Made by a program: the position numbers and the translations under genes. Under the pieces are notes generated by a model. It made no database searches, was not told where the DNA came from, and worked only from the letters and a program-made list of their open reading frames with translations. This document shows positions 17,665-27,383 of a DNA stretch of 64,000 nucleotides, piece after piece. Source of the stretch: Ruegeria sp. SCSIO 43209. Its GTDB lineage: Bacteria > Pseudomonadota > Alphaproteobacteria > Rhodobacterales > Rhodobacteraceae. Position 1 is the first letter of the stretch. Each line of letters opens with the position of its first letter. The DNA is taken from assembly GCF_019904295.1 (NCBI RefSeq), contig NZ_CP065359.1, positions 2,753,001 to 2,817,000 on the forward strand. Direction: 5' to 3'.

Positions 17665-17853
17665 TTAGCCGCGCTCTTCGATGATCTCAACCAGATGCGG
17701 GATCTTGTTGACCATGCCGCGGATCGAAGGTGTGTCTTCCAGTTCGCGGGTGCGGTTCATCTTGTTCAGGCCCAGGCCGATCAGGGTTGCGCGCTGTTCG
17801 GCGGGGCGGCGGATCGGGGAGCCGATCTGCTTGACGACGATGGTTTTTGCCAT
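17665..17853 (-). CDS. rpmD: 50S ribosomal protein L30
   Basis: Small large-subunit protein, 62 aa: [21 protein letters not shown], then [22 protein letters not shown]. It is the last gene of this ribosomal transcript and sits 12 bp after rpsE. A strong terminator follows instead of rplO. Confidence 0.96.
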   Translation of the reverse strand: MAKTIVVKQIGSPIRRPAEQRATLIGLGLNKMNRTRELEDTPSIRGMVNKIPHLVEIIEERG

Positions 17854-17865
17854 GGGTCGCTCTCC

Positions 17866-18435
17866 TTATGCTTCTGCTTCAGCAGCAGCCGGTGCTTCGT
17901 CCCGCTTGGGCAGGATGTCAGCAACCTTTTTGCCACGACGTGCAGCAACCGAACGCGGGCTCTGCTCTTTCTGCAGGCCGTTGATGGTGGCGCGGATCAT
18001 GTTGTACGGGTTCTGCGAGCCCAGCGATTTGGACACAACGTCCTTCACGCCCAGCATTTCGAACACGGCACGCATCGGACCACCGGCGATGATACCAGTA
18101 CCTTCAGGTGCGGTGCGCATAACCACTTTACCGGCGCCGTGACGGCCTTCGATGTCGTGGTGCAGGGTCCGACCTTCGCGCAGTTGCACGCGGATCATCT
18201 GACGCTTGGCCTGTTCAGTCGCCTTGCGGATGGCCTCAGGTACTTCTTTCGCTTTACCTTTGCCAAAGCCGACGCGGCCTTTCTGATCACCGACAACCAC
18301 CAGAGCGGCGAAGCCAAAGCGCTTACCACCTTTTACGGTTTTCGACACGCGGTTGATTGCGACCAGACGATCTGCAAATTCCGGCGCTTCTTCACGATCG
18401 CGGCCACGGCCCCGACGGTTTTCACGTTCTGCCAT
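17866..18435 (-). CDS. rpsE: 30S ribosomal protein S5
   Basis: Small-subunit protein S5, 189 aa, involved in decoding fidelity and mRNA unwinding at the entry channel (family knowledge). The double-stranded-RNA-binding-like N-terminal domain ([20 protein letters not shown]) and [18 protein letters not shown] are visible. The [22 protein letters not shown] and [13 protein letters not shown] segments form the second domain. The N-terminus is arginine-rich ([12 protein letters not shown]), as in other alphaproteobacteria. Confidence 0.97.
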   Translation of the reverse strand: MAERENRRGRGRDREEAPEFADRLVAINRVSKTVKGGKRFGFAALVVVGDQKGRVGFGKGKAKEVPEAIRKATEQAKRQMIRVQLREGRTLHHDIEGRHGAGKVVMRTAPEGTGIIAGGPMRAVFEMLGVKDVVSKSLGSQNPYNMIRATINGLQKEQSPRSVAARRGKKVADILPKRDEAPAAAEAEA

Positions 18436-18551
18436 TTGGCATCCCTTTTCTCATGTGGCGCATGCGGCGCCGTTTAGTTCAATCCAAGTGAGCCCCGACT
18501 GTCGCCGAGGCCCCCGGATCATCGGGGCAGCCGCAAAGCTGCCCGCAAGTC

Positions 18552-18911
18552 TTAGATCTTCAGACCACCTTCACGCGCGGCGTCGGCCAGAGCCTTCACC
18601 TTGCCGTGGAACAGGAAGCCGCCACGATCGAAATAGGCCTCTTCGACGCCTGCCTTTTTGGCGCGCTCGGCGATGGCCGCGCCCACTTTGGTGGCCGCTT
18701 CGACGTTGTTCTTGCCCACAACGCCCAGATCCTTTTCCAGGGTCGAGGCTGCGGCCAGGGTCACGCCACGTACGTCGTCGATCAGCTGAACAGAGATGTT
18801 CTTGTTCGAACGGTGTACGGACAGACGCGGACGACCCGCGTTGACCTTGCGAAGTTTGTTCCGAACGCGCAGGCGGCGCTTCAGAAACAGGGTTCTTTTG
18901 CTGTTTGCCAT
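18552..18911 (-). CDS. rplR: 50S ribosomal protein L18
   Basis: 5S-rRNA-binding protein of the central protuberance, 119 aa. It shows [27 protein letters not shown] in the basic N-terminus and [29 protein letters not shown] at the C-terminus. It lies 11 bp after rplF. The spacer to rpsE is 116 bp and contains no gene. Confidence 0.97.
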   Translation of the reverse strand: MANSKRTLFLKRRLRVRNKLRKVNAGRPRLSVHRSNKNISVQLIDDVRGVTLAAASTLEKDLGVVGKNNVEAATKVGAAIAERAKKAGVEEAYFDRGGFLFHGKVKALADAAREGGLKI

Positions 18912-18922
18912 TGTTTGCGTCC

Positions 18923-19456
18923 TTACTTCTTCTTGCCTTCTTTGCGGAAGATGAACTCGCCCTTATAGCGGATGCCCTTGCCTTTGTACGGCTCGGGACG
19001 GCGCCATTCGCGGATTTTGGCCGCGACTTCGCCCACCTGCTGCTGGTCGATACCTTCCACAACGATCTCGGTCTGCTTCGGCGCGGTGATGGTGACACCT
19101 TCCGGAGCAGTGAAATCAACATCGTGGCTGTAACCCAGGTTCAGCTTCAGGGTGTTGCCCTGCATCTGAGCCCGGTAGCCAACACCCTGGATCTCCAGCT
19201 CTTTTTTGAAGCCGTTTGTTACGCCTTCAACCAGATTGGCGACCATGGTGCGGCTCATGCCCCACTGCTGACGCGCACGCTTGGACATGCCACGGGGATC
19301 GATCTTGACCACGTTGTCTTCAACCGACAACGTAACGTCGTCGGTGGCGGTGAAGCTACGGGTGCCTTTCGGACCTTTCACTTCGATGGTCTGACCCGAC
19401 ACAGAGGCGGTAACGCCGCTGGGCAGCTCGACCGGTTTTTTACCAATACGAGACAT
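18923..19456 (-). CDS. rplF: 50S ribosomal protein L6
   Basis: Large-subunit protein L6 beside the sarcin-ricin loop, 177 aa. Two repeated folds are seen: the [15 protein letters not shown] start and KGPKGTRSF, then the C-terminal [22 protein letters not shown] element (here [21 protein letters not shown]). Standard spc-operon position between rpsH and rplR. Confidence 0.97.
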   Translation of the reverse strand: MSRIGKKPVELPSGVTASVSGQTIEVKGPKGTRSFTATDDVTLSVEDNVVKIDPRGMSKRARQQWGMSRTMVANLVEGVTNGFKKELEIQGVGYRAQMQGNTLKLNLGYSHDVDFTAPEGVTITAPKQTEIVVEGIDQQQVGEVAAKIREWRRPEPYKGKGIRYKGEFIFRKEGKKK

Positions 19457-19467
19457 TGCAGACCTCC

Positions 19468-19860
19468 TTAGAAGACGGTGCAGAGCACTTCGCCGCCAAC
19501 ATTGTTGGAGCGAGCGTTTGCATCCGACATCACACCTTTCGGAGTGCTGACAATCGACACACCCAGACCCTGACGGACCTGCGGGATGTCATTGACGCCC
19601 ATGTAGACGCGACGGCCAGGCTTGGAAACCCGCTTGAGTTCGCGAATAACAGGGGTGCCTTCGTAGTATTTCAGGCTGATTTCGATGGCCGGATGACCGT
19701 TTTCACCGGTCGTCGCTTCGTAGCCACGGATATAACCTTCGTCCGCCAGCACGTCCAGAACCCAGCCGCGCAGCTTGGAAGCCGGGGTGGAAACGGTGGA
19801 CTTGCCGCGCATTTGCGCGTTGCGGATACGGGTGAGCATATCGCCGATAGGATCATTCAT
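19468..19860 (-). CDS. rpsH: 30S ribosomal protein S8
   Basis: S8, 130 aa. [16 protein letters not shown] at the N-terminus and [26 protein letters not shown] at the C-terminus are typical. In many bacteria S8 is the translational repressor of the spc operon, binding near the L5 start (family knowledge); no site was defined here. It lies 13 bp after rpsN. Confidence 0.97.
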   Translation of the reverse strand: MNDPIGDMLTRIRNAQMRGKSTVSTPASKLRGWVLDVLADEGYIRGYEATTGENGHPAIEISLKYYEGTPVIRELKRVSKPGRRVYMGVNDIPQVRQGLGVSIVSTPKGVMSDANARSNNVGGEVLCTVF

Positions 19861-19873
19861 ATCTATGTCTCCC

Positions 19874-20179
19874 TTACCAGCTCGATTTCACCATGCCGGG
19901 GATCTGACCAGCAGAACCCAGCTCGCGCAGCGCGATACGGCTGACCTTCAGCTTACGGTAGTAAGCGTGGGGACGACCGGTCAGCTGACAACGGTTGTGC
20001 AGACGGGTAGCCGAGCTGTTGCGCGGCAGTTTCGCCAGTTTCAGACGCGCTTTGAAACGCTCTTCCATCGGCTTGCTCTCGTCATTCGCGATTTCTTTCA
20101 GCTCGGCACGCTTTGCGGCATATTTGGCCACCAGGCGTTCGCGCTTCTTCTCGCGTTCGATCATTGCTTTTTTAGCCAT
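19874..20179 (-). CDS. rpsN: 30S ribosomal protein S14 (zinc-free long form)
   Basis: S14, 101 aa, in the head of the small subunit. This is the long C-minus form: the Zn-binding CxxC pair of the short form is absent, and a long basic N-terminus ([16 protein letters not shown]) is present. [27 protein letters not shown] and [11 protein letters not shown] close the protein. It lies between rplE and rpsH. Confidence 0.97.
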   Translation of the reverse strand: MAKKAMIEREKKRERLVAKYAAKRAELKEIANDESKPMEERFKARLKLAKLPRNSSATRLHNRCQLTGRPHAYYRKLKVSRIALRELGSAGQIPGMVKSSW

Positions 20180-20198
20180 GTCTCAATCCTCCCGGCGC

Positions 20199-20759
20199 TT
20201 ACGCGTTGAACGGCATGTTGAATGCTTTCAACAATGCCTTTGCTTCAGCGTCGGTTTTCGCTGTGGTGGCAATTACGATATCCAGGCCCCAGACCTCGTC
20301 GACCTTGTCGAAGTCGATTTCCGGGAACACGATGTGCTCTTTCATGCCCATGGCAAAGTTGCCACGACCATCGAAAGACGGCTTCACACCGCGGAAGTCA
20401 CGAACGCGAGGCATCGCGATGGTGATCAGACGATCCAGGAATTCGTACATCCGGTCGCCGCGCAGGGTCACTTTCGCACCCAGCGGCATGTCTTCACGAA
20501 CGCGGAAACCCGCGATCGACTTCTTCGCCTTGGTTGCAACGGCCTTCTGGCCAGCAATCGCAGTCAGATCTTCGACAGCAGCTTTCGCTTTTTTCGAGTC
20601 TTTGACGGCCTCAGCACCACAACCGATGTTCAGAACGATTTTTTCCAGCTTGGGCAGCTGCATGTCGTTCTTATAGCCGAACTCTTCTTTCAGAGCGGCA
20701 CGGATGGTTTCGGCGTACTGAGCTTTCAGACGCGGGGTGTAGGTTGCGGTATCAAGCAT
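20199..20759 (-). CDS. rplE: 50S ribosomal protein L5
   Basis: 5S-rRNA-binding protein L5, 186 aa. It shows [36 protein letters not shown], the [19 protein letters not shown] block and [21 protein letters not shown] (here [17 protein letters not shown]). Its start overlaps the rplX stop by 8 bp, so translation is coupled. Confidence 0.97.
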   Translation of the reverse strand: MLDTATYTPRLKAQYAETIRAALKEEFGYKNDMQLPKLEKIVLNIGCGAEAVKDSKKAKAAVEDLTAIAGQKAVATKAKKSIAGFRVREDMPLGAKVTLRGDRMYEFLDRLITIAMPRVRDFRGVKPSFDGRGNFAMGMKEHIVFPEIDFDKVDEVWGLDIVIATTAKTDAEAKALLKAFNMPFNA

Positions 20760-21063
20760 CGATCAAGTCCCCTGTGGTCTTGGCGAAGCGCACTTTCTTG
20801 TCGCCTTCCATGCGGAAGCCAACGCGGGTTGCTTTGCCGTTTTTGTCCAGCAGTGCCAGGTTCGACAGCTCGATCGGGTTTGCCTGAGGCAGGCGACCAC
20901 CTTGCGAGGTTTGCGACTGACGGGTGTGGCGGATGGCGATGTTGATGCCATCGACAACAGCTTTACCGGCTTTAGGGTCAACCGAGGTGATAGTCCCCTC
21001 TTTGCCCTTGTCCTTGCCGGCCAGCACGACGACCTTGTCGCCTTTGCGGAGTTTAGCAGCCAT
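20752..21063 (-). CDS. rplX: 50S ribosomal protein L24
   Basis: Early assembly protein L24, 103 aa. The KOW motif is clear ([20 protein letters not shown]), followed by [20 protein letters not shown] and [15 protein letters not shown]. It is 2 bp after rplN and overlaps rplE by 8 bp. Confidence 0.97.
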   Translation of the reverse strand: MAAKLRKGDKVVVLAGKDKGKEGTITSVDPKAGKAVVDGINIAIRHTRQSQTSQGGRLPQANPIELSNLALLDKNGKATRVGFRMEGDKKVRFAKTTGDLIDA

Positions 21064-21065
21064 GA

Positions 21066-21434
21066 TTACAGCACCTCCGGAGCCAGCGAGATGATTTTCA
21101 TGAAGTTCTTGCCGCGCAGTTCGCGAACAACGGGGCCAAAGATACGGGTACCTACGGGCTCGTTGTTGTTGTTCAGGATGACGGCGGCGTTGCGATCGAA
21201 ACGGATCGCGGTGCCGTCTTCGCGACGGACTTCCTTGGCGGTGCGTACGACGACGGCCTTACGGACGTCACCTTTCTTTACGCGGCCGCGCGGGATGGCT
21301 TCCTTCACCGAGACGACAATGATGTCGCCGACGGAGGCGTATTTACGCTTGGAACCACCCAGGACCTTGATGCACTGAACTCGGCGTGCGCCGGAGTTGT
21401 CAGCGACATCCAGATTGGTCTGCATCTGGATCAT
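21066..21434 (-). CDS. rplN: 50S ribosomal protein L14
   Basis: L14, 122 aa, at the subunit interface. [28 protein letters not shown] and [24 protein letters not shown] are canonical. It is 76 bp after rpsQ. Confidence 0.97.
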   Translation of the reverse strand: MIQMQTNLDVADNSGARRVQCIKVLGGSKRKYASVGDIIVVSVKEAIPRGRVKKGDVRKAVVVRTAKEVRREDGTAIRFDRNAAVILNNNNEPVGTRIFGPVVRELRGKNFMKIISLAPEVL

Positions 21435-21510
21435 GTGGTTTCTCCCGACCTGTGGGGGCTGGTCTCGTTAAATCCCCCAGGGTTTCGACAAATGGAAAAA
21501 TCCCGGAAGC

Positions 21511-21741
21511 TTACGCTTCCAGAACTTCCCAACGTTTCGTCTTCGATTTCGGCGCGCATTCGATGATGCGTACGGTGTCGCCGACCTTGAAGGCGTTCTT
21601 TTCATCGTGAGCCCTGTATTTCTTGGACTTACGGATGGTTTTCTTCAGAACCGGATGCGTAAAGCGGCGCTCGACGGATACGGTTACGGTCTGTTCGTTG
21701 GCGTCGCTGGTCACGGTGCCTTGCAGGATACGCTTGGGCAT
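21511..21741 (-). CDS. rpsQ: 30S ribosomal protein S17
   Basis: S17, 76 aa, an OB-fold primary 16S-rRNA binder. It shows [30 protein letters not shown] and [23 protein letters not shown]. It lies 4 bp after rpmC. Confidence 0.97.
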   Translation of the reverse strand: MPKRILQGTVTSDANEQTVTVSVERRFTHPVLKKTIRKSKKYRAHDEKNAFKVGDTVRIIECAPKSKTKRWEVLEA

Positions 21742-21745
21742 CTGA

Positions 21746-21952
21746 TTACTCCTCGGATGCCGCAGCAGCGGCCTTTTCGTTCAGAATGGTTTTGACACGG
21801 GCAGCATTGCGGCGGGCCGCTTTGATGCCGGCTGTGTTTTCCAGCTGACCGGTTGCCTGTTGAAAGCGCAGGTTAAAGCTTTCTTTCTTCAGGTTGGCCA
21901 GTTCCTCGCGGAGCTGGTCCGGGGTCTTGTCACGCAGTTCTTGGGCGTTCAT
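21746..21952 (-). CDS. rpmC: 50S ribosomal protein L29
   Basis: L29, 68 aa, at the tunnel exit next to L23 and a docking site for trigger factor and SRP (family knowledge). [40 protein letters not shown] is canonical. It normally follows rplP directly, but here three unrelated genes and a terminator intervene, and it has its own promoter (22070-22098). Confidence 0.97.
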   Translation of the reverse strand: MNAQELRDKTPDQLREELANLKKESFNLRFQQATGQLENTAGIKAARRNAARVKTILNEKAAAAASEE

Positions 21953-22069
21953 CGCCTTTTCCTTTGCTCAAAACACCAGAAGGCCCCGTACACGGGTCAC
22001 CTTTGACCTGGTGGATGAATGATAGACATACGAATCGCCCGACAACGCCGGGAGATCGCAGGATGCCGC

Positions 22070-22098
22070 CGTATAAGGGTTTGGGGGGTGGGTGGCAA
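22070..22098 (-). promoter_or_regulatory. Predicted promoter of rpmC-to-rpmD operon
   Basis: Minus-strand TTGCCA (22098-22093) and TATACG (22075-22070), 17-bp spacer, about 120 bp before rpmC. Both hexamers are close to consensus. It would restart ribosomal transcription after the inserted SDR gene. Confidence 0.65.
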
Positions 22099-22223
22099 GG
22101 GAAAGTTTCAAACCGTGTTCGGGCAGATGAAACTACCTGTTTCCAAATTCCCGCCGCCCTCTGAATCCGGGCAGCAGATGACAACCGCGACCTTTCTTGA
22201 TCCCGACAAACGCGGCCAAGTGC

Positions 22224-23006
22224 TCAGGCACCTTTCTCCTGCATTTTCCGAACCATTTTCAGGCGCGCGCGTCGCGGCAGCAACGGCATGACCCAACCCA
22301 GCACAAACGCGAGCGACTTATCGTTGATCACCGTGAGCTTCCCATCGATCATGGCGTCATAGCCGACTTTGGCCACGGCCTCAGCGGTCGCCCCTTTTTG
22401 GGCAACAAGCTTTGTGCCCTCAAGATTTGCCGCAGTAGCAAATTCGGTCGCGACATAGCCCGGCTCCAGTGCCGTCACAGTGACGCCCTTACCTTTCAGC
22501 TCCTCCGCGAGCGCCTGACTGAAACTCGAAACATAGGCCTTGGTGGCAAAATAGGTCGCCTGAAGTGGACCCGGCATATGCGCCGCAGTCGAACTGACAT
22601 TCAGTATCTTTCCGCCACCGCCACTGACCATATCCGAGCCGAACAGATGACACAGAGAGACAAGGGCTTCGACGTTCAGCCGGATCATATCCAGATCGTC
22701 CGAAAGGCGGCGATCCAAAAAAGCCCCATGCCCTCCGAATCCAGCATTGTTGATCAGGTAGTCGACCGTCAGGTCTTTGCACTTGACGGCCTCATAAAGT
22801 TTTTCCGCGCCTCCAACAGCACCCAGATCAAGCGGAATGGCAGTGACAGTAACATCGTGGGCTGCCTCAAGCTCTGATCTGAGGGCATCTAACGCATCTC
22901 CGCGTCGCGCACTGATGATCAGATTGCCGCCTCGCGACGCATGATAACGTGCCAATTCCCGACCAATTCCGGCTGATGCGCCTGTGACGAGAGCTGTTTT
23001 GGTCAT
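22224..23006 (-). CDS. Short-chain dehydrogenase/reductase
   Basis: Classical SDR oxidoreductase, 260 aa. The Rossmann motif TGASAGIG is at residues 8-15, the NNAG motif at about 88 (YLINNAGFGG), and the active site is Ser in VSSTAAHMPG plus YFATK (Tyr-x-x-x-Lys). The C-terminus is basic (RRARLKMVRKMQEKGA), as in DltE/YqjQ-type SDRs. The substrate is unknown. It lies 54 bp after the 2OG-oxygenase gene on the same strand and is the last gene of the module inserted between rplP and rpmC. Confidence 0.9.
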   Translation of the reverse strand: MTKTALVTGASAGIGRELARYHASRGGNLIISARRGDALDALRSELEAAHDVTVTAIPLDLGAVGGAEKLYEAVKCKDLTVDYLINNAGFGGHGAFLDRRLSDDLDMIRLNVEALVSLCHLFGSDMVSGGGGKILNVSSTAAHMPGPLQATYFATKAYVSSFSQALAEELKGKGVTVTALEPGYVATEFATAANLEGTKLVAQKGATAEAVAKVGYDAMIDGKLTVINDKSLAFVLGWVMPLLPRRARLKMVRKMQEKGA

Positions 23007-23060
23007 AGTATCCTCCGACGAAGTAGCTGGAGCGCTTTCACCTTGACGCTTTAAGACGCT

Positions 23061-23681
23061 TCACTCCCATTTATAGTTGAAGCTAACAGAAATCCGCTCG
23101 TCCTCGGCCATGTTCATCGGCACCTCGTGGCGCAGCCAGCTTTCCCACAGCAGGACGTCGCCCACCTGTGGCTTCATGTAGATGAAAGGCTGTAATTCCC
23201 GACGCCCGCCTTTCAGCCTCGTCGGGGCGGCCATCATACGGCCCGAACGTGGGTCTTCCAGTTTCAGTGCACTGGCCCCTTCCGGCATGGACACATAGGT
23301 CGTGCCCGAAATGACACTGTGAGGGTGCAGGTGACTGGCATGCATTCCGCCCTCGGGCAGGATATTGATCCACAGATCCTCAAGCTTCAACGCGCGGTCG
23401 TCCAGATCAAACTCCAAATCCTTGGCGAAAGCCGCGACGTGCTGATCCAGCACTTTGACAAGATCGGCAAATATCGGAAATCGCCAAGGCAAATCGGTCA
23501 GCGAAGCATAACTGGTGTAGCCGGGATACGCGTTCGCTTCACACCAGTCCTGCCCGGCCTCATCATCTTCAGCAATAACAAGGCATGAACTCTCCAATTC
23601 CTCCACGTCGATCCTGGGATCGAATTCGGACAAGTTTGCGCGATAGAGACGGGTGACGAAGAGTGATTCAATCTGTGCCAT
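23061..23681 (-). CDS. Putative 2-oxoglutarate/Fe(II)-dependent oxygenase (2OG-FeII_Oxy_5 family)
   Basis: 206 aa from the ATG at 23681 (MAQIESLFVTRLYRA); upstream codons in the frame are not credible because they run into the preceding gene. MHASHLHPHSVISGTTYVSMPEGASALKLEDPR resembles the metal-binding and core strand of the PF13759/TIGR02466 family. RHEVPMN and RISVSFNYKWE would supply the distal His and the Arg that binds 2-oxoglutarate. The substrate is unknown. It lies between the PF06684-type gene and the SDR on the same strand. Confidence 0.8.
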   Translation of the reverse strand: MAQIESLFVTRLYRANLSEFDPRIDVEELESSCLVIAEDDEAGQDWCEANAYPGYTSYASLTDLPWRFPIFADLVKVLDQHVAAFAKDLEFDLDDRALKLEDLWINILPEGGMHASHLHPHSVISGTTYVSMPEGASALKLEDPRSGRMMAAPTRLKGGRRELQPFIYMKPQVGDVLLWESWLRHEVPMNMAEDERISVSFNYKWE

Positions 23682-23721
23682 GGGCTGGGCATACCCCAGC
23701 CCTCTCGGCAAGACCAGCCGC

Positions 23722-24270
23722 TTAGGTCTTGATGGGCCCTTTGCCACAGCGTGGTATCGGGCGACCTCCGTCGGCATAGGCGAGGCACAGCACGATCTCA
23801 TCCGGTTTCGGCGCATCTGGGATGTTCAGCGTCATCGTGTCGAAATGATCGAACGACCACGGATTGTCCTTGTGCCCCAGCGGAAGATCAATCGCGCAAC
23901 CCGGCGCGCCCAGCTTGGCGTTGGACGGTATCACCGCCTCACCTCCGCCCACCGCAGCGCGCATGGGCGCACCGAGTTTGGGGTGGATCACCGCCCCGCC
24001 CTGCTCAAGATCGCCGTTCATGCCGACAATCGCGGCTTTGCCGTACGAAACCGGCGGCCCATCAAGCTGAGAAACTGCCTCAGCGGCGAGTTCCGAACCC
24101 AGAATGGCGCCGATCTCGAACAACTCTGAAAGATCGTCCGAGAAGTGCCCGGCCAAAGGGTTCTGCATCACCGCCAGCGCTGCAACCCGACTGATCGGAT
24201 CACAAGGCTGGCCCAACTGGTCGGTGGTTATGACTTCCTTAATGAGCATCTTTTTGCGCAGCTGAACCAT
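23722..24270 (-). CDS. PF06684-type (amino acid synthesis family) protein
   Basis: 182 aa from the ATG at 24270, which has GGAGG 5 nt upstream. The protein shows ISRVAALAVMQNPLAG, SELFEIGAILGSELAAEA, YGKAAIVGMNGDLEQGGAVIHPKLG and GGGEAVIPSNAKLGAPG, the pattern I associate with the 'amino acid synthesis' family PF06684. The biochemical role of that family is poorly defined. It starts the module inserted between rplP and rpmC; GHKDNPWSFDHFDTM near residue 145 is striking but unassigned. Confidence 0.78.
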   Translation of the reverse strand: MVQLRKKMLIKEVITTDQLGQPCDPISRVAALAVMQNPLAGHFSDDLSELFEIGAILGSELAAEAVSQLDGPPVSYGKAAIVGMNGDLEQGGAVIHPKLGAPMRAAVGGGEAVIPSNAKLGAPGCAIDLPLGHKDNPWSFDHFDTMTLNIPDAPKPDEIVLCLAYADGGRPIPRCGKGPIKT

Positions 24271-24360
24271 AGGACCCTCCCATTCCTGCAAGTTAGCCTA
24301 GGGGTGCGGCGGAGGGAGGTCGACGTTTTTCACGATCCACGATACACGGGCTGCCGAACC

Positions 24361-24393
24361 AAAAGAAAACCCCCGCCGGTTTCCCGACGAGGG
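24361..24393 (-). terminator. Terminator after rplP
   Basis: A 10-bp stem (24370-24379 with 24384-24393, two G-U pairs, GAAA loop) is followed on the minus strand by TTTTCTTTT. It ends the rplB-to-rplP transcript about 38 bp past the rplP stop. Confidence 0.85.
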
Positions 24394-24430
24394 TCATTCT
24401 TGTAACGAGTGGGGTCAAAGCCCCAATCGC

Positions 24431-24844
24431 TTACCAGTCTTCGCGGACCACAACGCGGGTCTTGATCGGCAGCTTCATCGCGGCCAGGCGCAGGGCCTCG
24501 CGGGCGATGTCGTCATTGACGCCATCGATCTCGAACATCACACGACCGGGCTTTACTTTCGCTGCCCAGAAGTCAACGGAGCCTTTACCTTTACCCATAC
24601 GGACTTCGGTTGGCTTCGAGGTCACGGGGGTATCCGGGAAGATCCGGATCCAGACGCGGCCTTGACGTTTCATGTGACGGGTCATGGCACGACGTGCAGC
24701 TTCGATCTGACGCGCGGTGACGCGCTCGGGCTGCAGTGCTTTCAGACCGTAGGTGCCAAAGTTCAGATCGGAACCGCCTTTGGCGAGCCCCTTGATCCGG
24801 CCTTTGTGCATCTTGCGGAATTTAGTACGCTTTGGTTGAAGCAT
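24431..24844 (-). CDS. rplP: 50S ribosomal protein L16
   Basis: L16, 137 aa, near the peptidyl-transferase and A-site tRNA elbow. [46 protein letters not shown] and [23 protein letters not shown] are canonical. It lies 12 bp after rpsC. A terminator follows where rpmC would be expected. Confidence 0.97.
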   Translation of the reverse strand: MLQPKRTKFRKMHKGRIKGLAKGGSDLNFGTYGLKALQPERVTARQIEAARRAMTRHMKRQGRVWIRIFPDTPVTSKPTEVRMGKGKGSVDFWAAKVKPGRVMFEIDGVNDDIAREALRLAAMKLPIKTRVVVREDW

Positions 24845-24856
24845 ATCTTTCCCTCC

Positions 24857-25567
24857 TTAGCGACGACCGCCACCAGCACCACGAGGTGCAGGGCCGTCCT
24901 GGAGTTCTTGTGCTTTACGGTCACGTGCCTGCGGATCGTGCTCCATGATCTCACCTTTGAAGATCCAGACCTTGATCCCGATGATCCCGTAAGGAGTCAT
25001 CGCTTCAGCATGTGCGTAATCGATGTCGGCACGCAGGGTGTGCAGAGGCACGCGGCCTTCGCGGTACCACTCGGTCCGTGCGATTTCGGCGCCGCCCAGA
25101 CGACCAGCGACGTTCACCCGGATACCCAGGGCGCCCATGCGCATGGCGTTCTGAACCGACCGCTTCATCGCGCGGCGGAACGAGACGCGGCGCTCGAGCT
25201 GCTGAGCGATCGACTCGGCAACCAGCTGCGCGTCAAGCTCGGGCTTGCGCACTTCGACGATGTTCAGGTGCAGTTCGCTGTCAGTCATACGAGCAAGTTT
25301 TTTGCGCAGAACTTCGATGTCTGCACCTTTCTTGCCGATGATGACACCGGGACGTGCAGTGTGGATCGTAACGCGGCACTTCTTGTGCGGACGTTCGATG
25401 ATCACACGGGCAACACCGGCCTGCTTGCACTCTTTGTTGATGAACTCACGGATTTTGAGGTCTTCCAGCAGAAGATCACCGTAGTCCTTGGTGTCGGCGT
25501 ACCAGCGGCTGTCCCAGGTGCGGTTGACCTGAAGGCGCATGCCGATCGGATTGACTTTATGTCCCAT
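24857..25567 (-). CDS. rpsC: 30S ribosomal protein S3
   Basis: S3, 236 aa, lining the mRNA entry. [29 protein letters not shown], the KH domain with [19 protein letters not shown] (GxxG loop GKKG), and the second domain [15 protein letters not shown] ([18 protein letters not shown]) are visible. The C-terminal tail is glycine/arginine-rich (PRGAGGGRR). Its start overlaps the rplV stop by one base. Confidence 0.97.
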   Translation of the reverse strand: MGHKVNPIGMRLQVNRTWDSRWYADTKDYGDLLLEDLKIREFINKECKQAGVARVIIERPHKKCRVTIHTARPGVIIGKKGADIEVLRKKLARMTDSELHLNIVEVRKPELDAQLVAESIAQQLERRVSFRRAMKRSVQNAMRMGALGIRVNVAGRLGGAEIARTEWYREGRVPLHTLRADIDYAHAEAMTPYGIIGIKVWIFKGEIMEHDPQARDRKAQELQDGPAPRGAGGGRR

Positions 25568-25947
25568 TAGGCTTGCTCCTCAACTTGACGCACCTTGATG
25601 GTGATCTCCGAGAACGGCTTCATGATCTTGCCGAAACGGCCACGGGCACGCGGACGACCACGCTTCATGACCAGGTTCTTGCCAACCCAGGCTTCGGCGA
25701 CGATCAGTTCGTCGACATCCAGGTTGTGGTTGTTCTCGGCGTTGGCGATTGCAGACTGCAGGCACTTCTTGACGTCCTGCGCGACACGCTTGTTCGAGAA
25801 AGTCAGGTCGGTCAGAGCCTTTTCGACTTTCTTGCCGCGGATCATTTGCGCAACCAGGTTCAGTTTCTGCGGGCTAGTACGGAGCATGCGCGTTTTCGCC
25901 ATTGCTTCGTTTTCAGCCACGCGGCGGGGGTTCTTTTCCTTGCCCAT
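25567..25947 (-). CDS. rplV: 50S ribosomal protein L22
   Basis: L22, 126 aa, whose hairpin lines the nascent-chain tunnel. [46 protein letters not shown] and the [22 protein letters not shown] hairpin region are canonical. It starts 3 bp after rpsS. Confidence 0.97.
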   Translation of the reverse strand: MGKEKNPRRVAENEAMAKTRMLRTSPQKLNLVAQMIRGKKVEKALTDLTFSNKRVAQDVKKCLQSAIANAENNHNLDVDELIVAEAWVGKNLVMKRGRPRARGRFGKIMKPFSEITIKVRQVEEQA

Positions 25948-25950
25948 GAC

Positions 25951-26229
25951 TTACTTCCGCTTCGCTTTTTTGTCTGCGGCGTGGCCATAATAGGTGCGGG
26001 TCGGCGAGTACTCACCGAACTTCTGACCGATCATGTCTTCCGAGACGTTGACGGGGATATGCTTATGGCCGTTGTACACACCAAAGGTCAGACCCACGAA
26101 CTGGGGCAGAATGGTGGAACGACGCGACCAAATCTTGATGACTTCGTTGCGGCCCGACTCGCGCGCTGCTTCGGCTTTTTTCAGCACGTAAGCATCGACG
26201 AAAGGACCCTTCCAAACAGAGCGAGACAT
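25951..26229 (-). CDS. rpsS: 30S ribosomal protein S19
   Basis: S19, 92 aa, in the head, bridging to 23S r[45 protein letters not shown] and [26 protein letters not shown] are canonical. It starts 3 bp after rplB. Confidence 0.97.
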   Translation of the reverse strand: MSRSVWKGPFVDAYVLKKAEAARESGRNEVIKIWSRRSTILPQFVGLTFGVYNGHKHIPVNVSEDMIGQKFGEYSPTRTYYGHAADKKAKRK

Positions 26230-26232
26230 AGA

Positions 26233-27075
26233 TTAACGTCCCTTCTTCTTGGCGTGCCGCGAGCGGATGATCAGCTTCTGGGACGCTTTGTTCTTGTTGC
26301 GGGTACGCTTACCCTTGGTGTCCTTACCCCACGGTGTAACCGGCGTACGGCCACCCGAGGTACGACCTTCACCACCACCGTGCGGGTGATCGATCGGGTT
26401 CATTGCAACACCACGAACCGACGGACGAACGCCCTTGTGGCGCATACGACCGGCTTTACCTAGGTTTTGGTTCGAGTTGTCGGGGTTGGACACGGCACCA
26501 ACGGTGGCCATGCATTCCTGACGGACCATGCGCAGCTCGCCCGAGCTCAGACGGATCTGAGCGTAGCCGCCATCGCGACCAACGAATTGCGCATAAGTAC
26601 CGGCCGCACGTGCGATCTGACCGCCTTTACCAGGCTTCATCTCGATGTTGTGGACTATGGTACCAATGGGCATGCCCGAGAAGGGCATTGCGTTGCCCGG
26701 CTTGATGTCGGCCTTGGCGGATGCCACGACTTTGTCACCAACAGCCAGACGCTGCGGAGCCAGGATATATGCCTGCTCGCCGTCTTCATATTTTACCAGT
26801 GCGATGAATGCGGTCCGGTTCGGGTCATATTCGATCCGCTCGACGGTTGCCGCGACATCAAATTTGTTCCGTTTGAAGTCAACGATCCGGTAGAGACGCT
26901 TTGCGCCACCGCCGCGGCGGCGTGAAGTGATCCGTCCGGTGTTGTTCCGGCCGCCCGATTTGGTCAAACCCTCAGTGAGAGACTTGACCGGACGTCCTTT
27001 CCAAAGCTCCGAACGGTCGATCAGCACCAGCCCGCGCTGGCCCGGCGTCGTCGGCTTGTACGACTTGAGTGCCAT
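26233..27075 (-). CDS. rplB: 50S ribosomal protein L2
   Basis: L2, 280 aa from the ATG at 27075 ([15 protein letters not shown]). It is essential for subunit joining and peptidyl-transferase structure. [24 protein letters not shown], the [17 protein letters not shown] segment and [23 protein letters not shown] with the conserved functional His are visible. It is the first gene of a transcript that here starts after the desaturase gene, with its own candidate promoter and a structured leader. Confidence 0.97.
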   Translation of the reverse strand: MALKSYKPTTPGQRGLVLIDRSELWKGRPVKSLTEGLTKSGGRNNTGRITSRRRGGGAKRLYRIVDFKRNKFDVAATVERIEYDPNRTAFIALVKYEDGEQAYILAPQRLAVGDKVVASAKADIKPGNAMPFSGMPIGTIVHNIEMKPGKGGQIARAAGTYAQFVGRDGGYAQIRLSSGELRMVRQECMATVGAVSNPDNSNQNLGKAGRMRHKGVRPSVRGVAMNPIDHPHGGGEGRTSGGRTPVTPWGKDTKGKRTRNKNKASQKLIIRSRHAKKKGR

Positions 27076-27184
27076 GCTTTCTGTCTTCCGTTTAGCAAGT
27101 GCAGGGTGTTTCCCCGCTATGTGATAGGCCCCCGTAGGTGCCAAGGGTATAGGGCCCCGAAGGTCCCCGGTTACAAATATCAGA

Positions 27185-27207
27185 GGCCCCGGAACGAATC
27201 CGAGGCC
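27185..27207 (-). other. Hairpin in rplB leader
   Basis: An 8-bp stem (27185-27192 with 27200-27207, one G-U pair, 7-nt loop) lacks a good T-run, so it is not a convincing terminator. It lies just downstream of the predicted rplB promoter. A second hairpin with a UUCG loop (about 27153-27170) follows. Together they may form a regulatory leader. Confidence 0.4.
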
Positions 27208-27220
27208 GCAAGATTGGGAG

Positions 27221-27249
27221 CGTGTAGCAGTGTTGGGGATGGGTGTCTA
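27221..27249 (-). promoter_or_regulatory. Predicted promoter of rplB operon
   Basis: Minus-strand TAGACA (27249-27244) and TACACG (27226-27221), 17-bp spacer, about 145 bp before rplB. The -35 differs from consensus at one base. The rest of the 27076-27383 gap holds only leader structure. Confidence 0.45.
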
Positions 27250-27383
27250 TAGGGTGCGGCCCAAGATTCTTATGGAGACCAAAGAAAAAGTCACCGCAAC
27301 ATTTGCCCCAGGTTTCAATTTCGCAAGTCGCGCGATCAGTGGGTATTACTTATTCGGCCGGAAGAACTCAGGTAACTTGCCAC

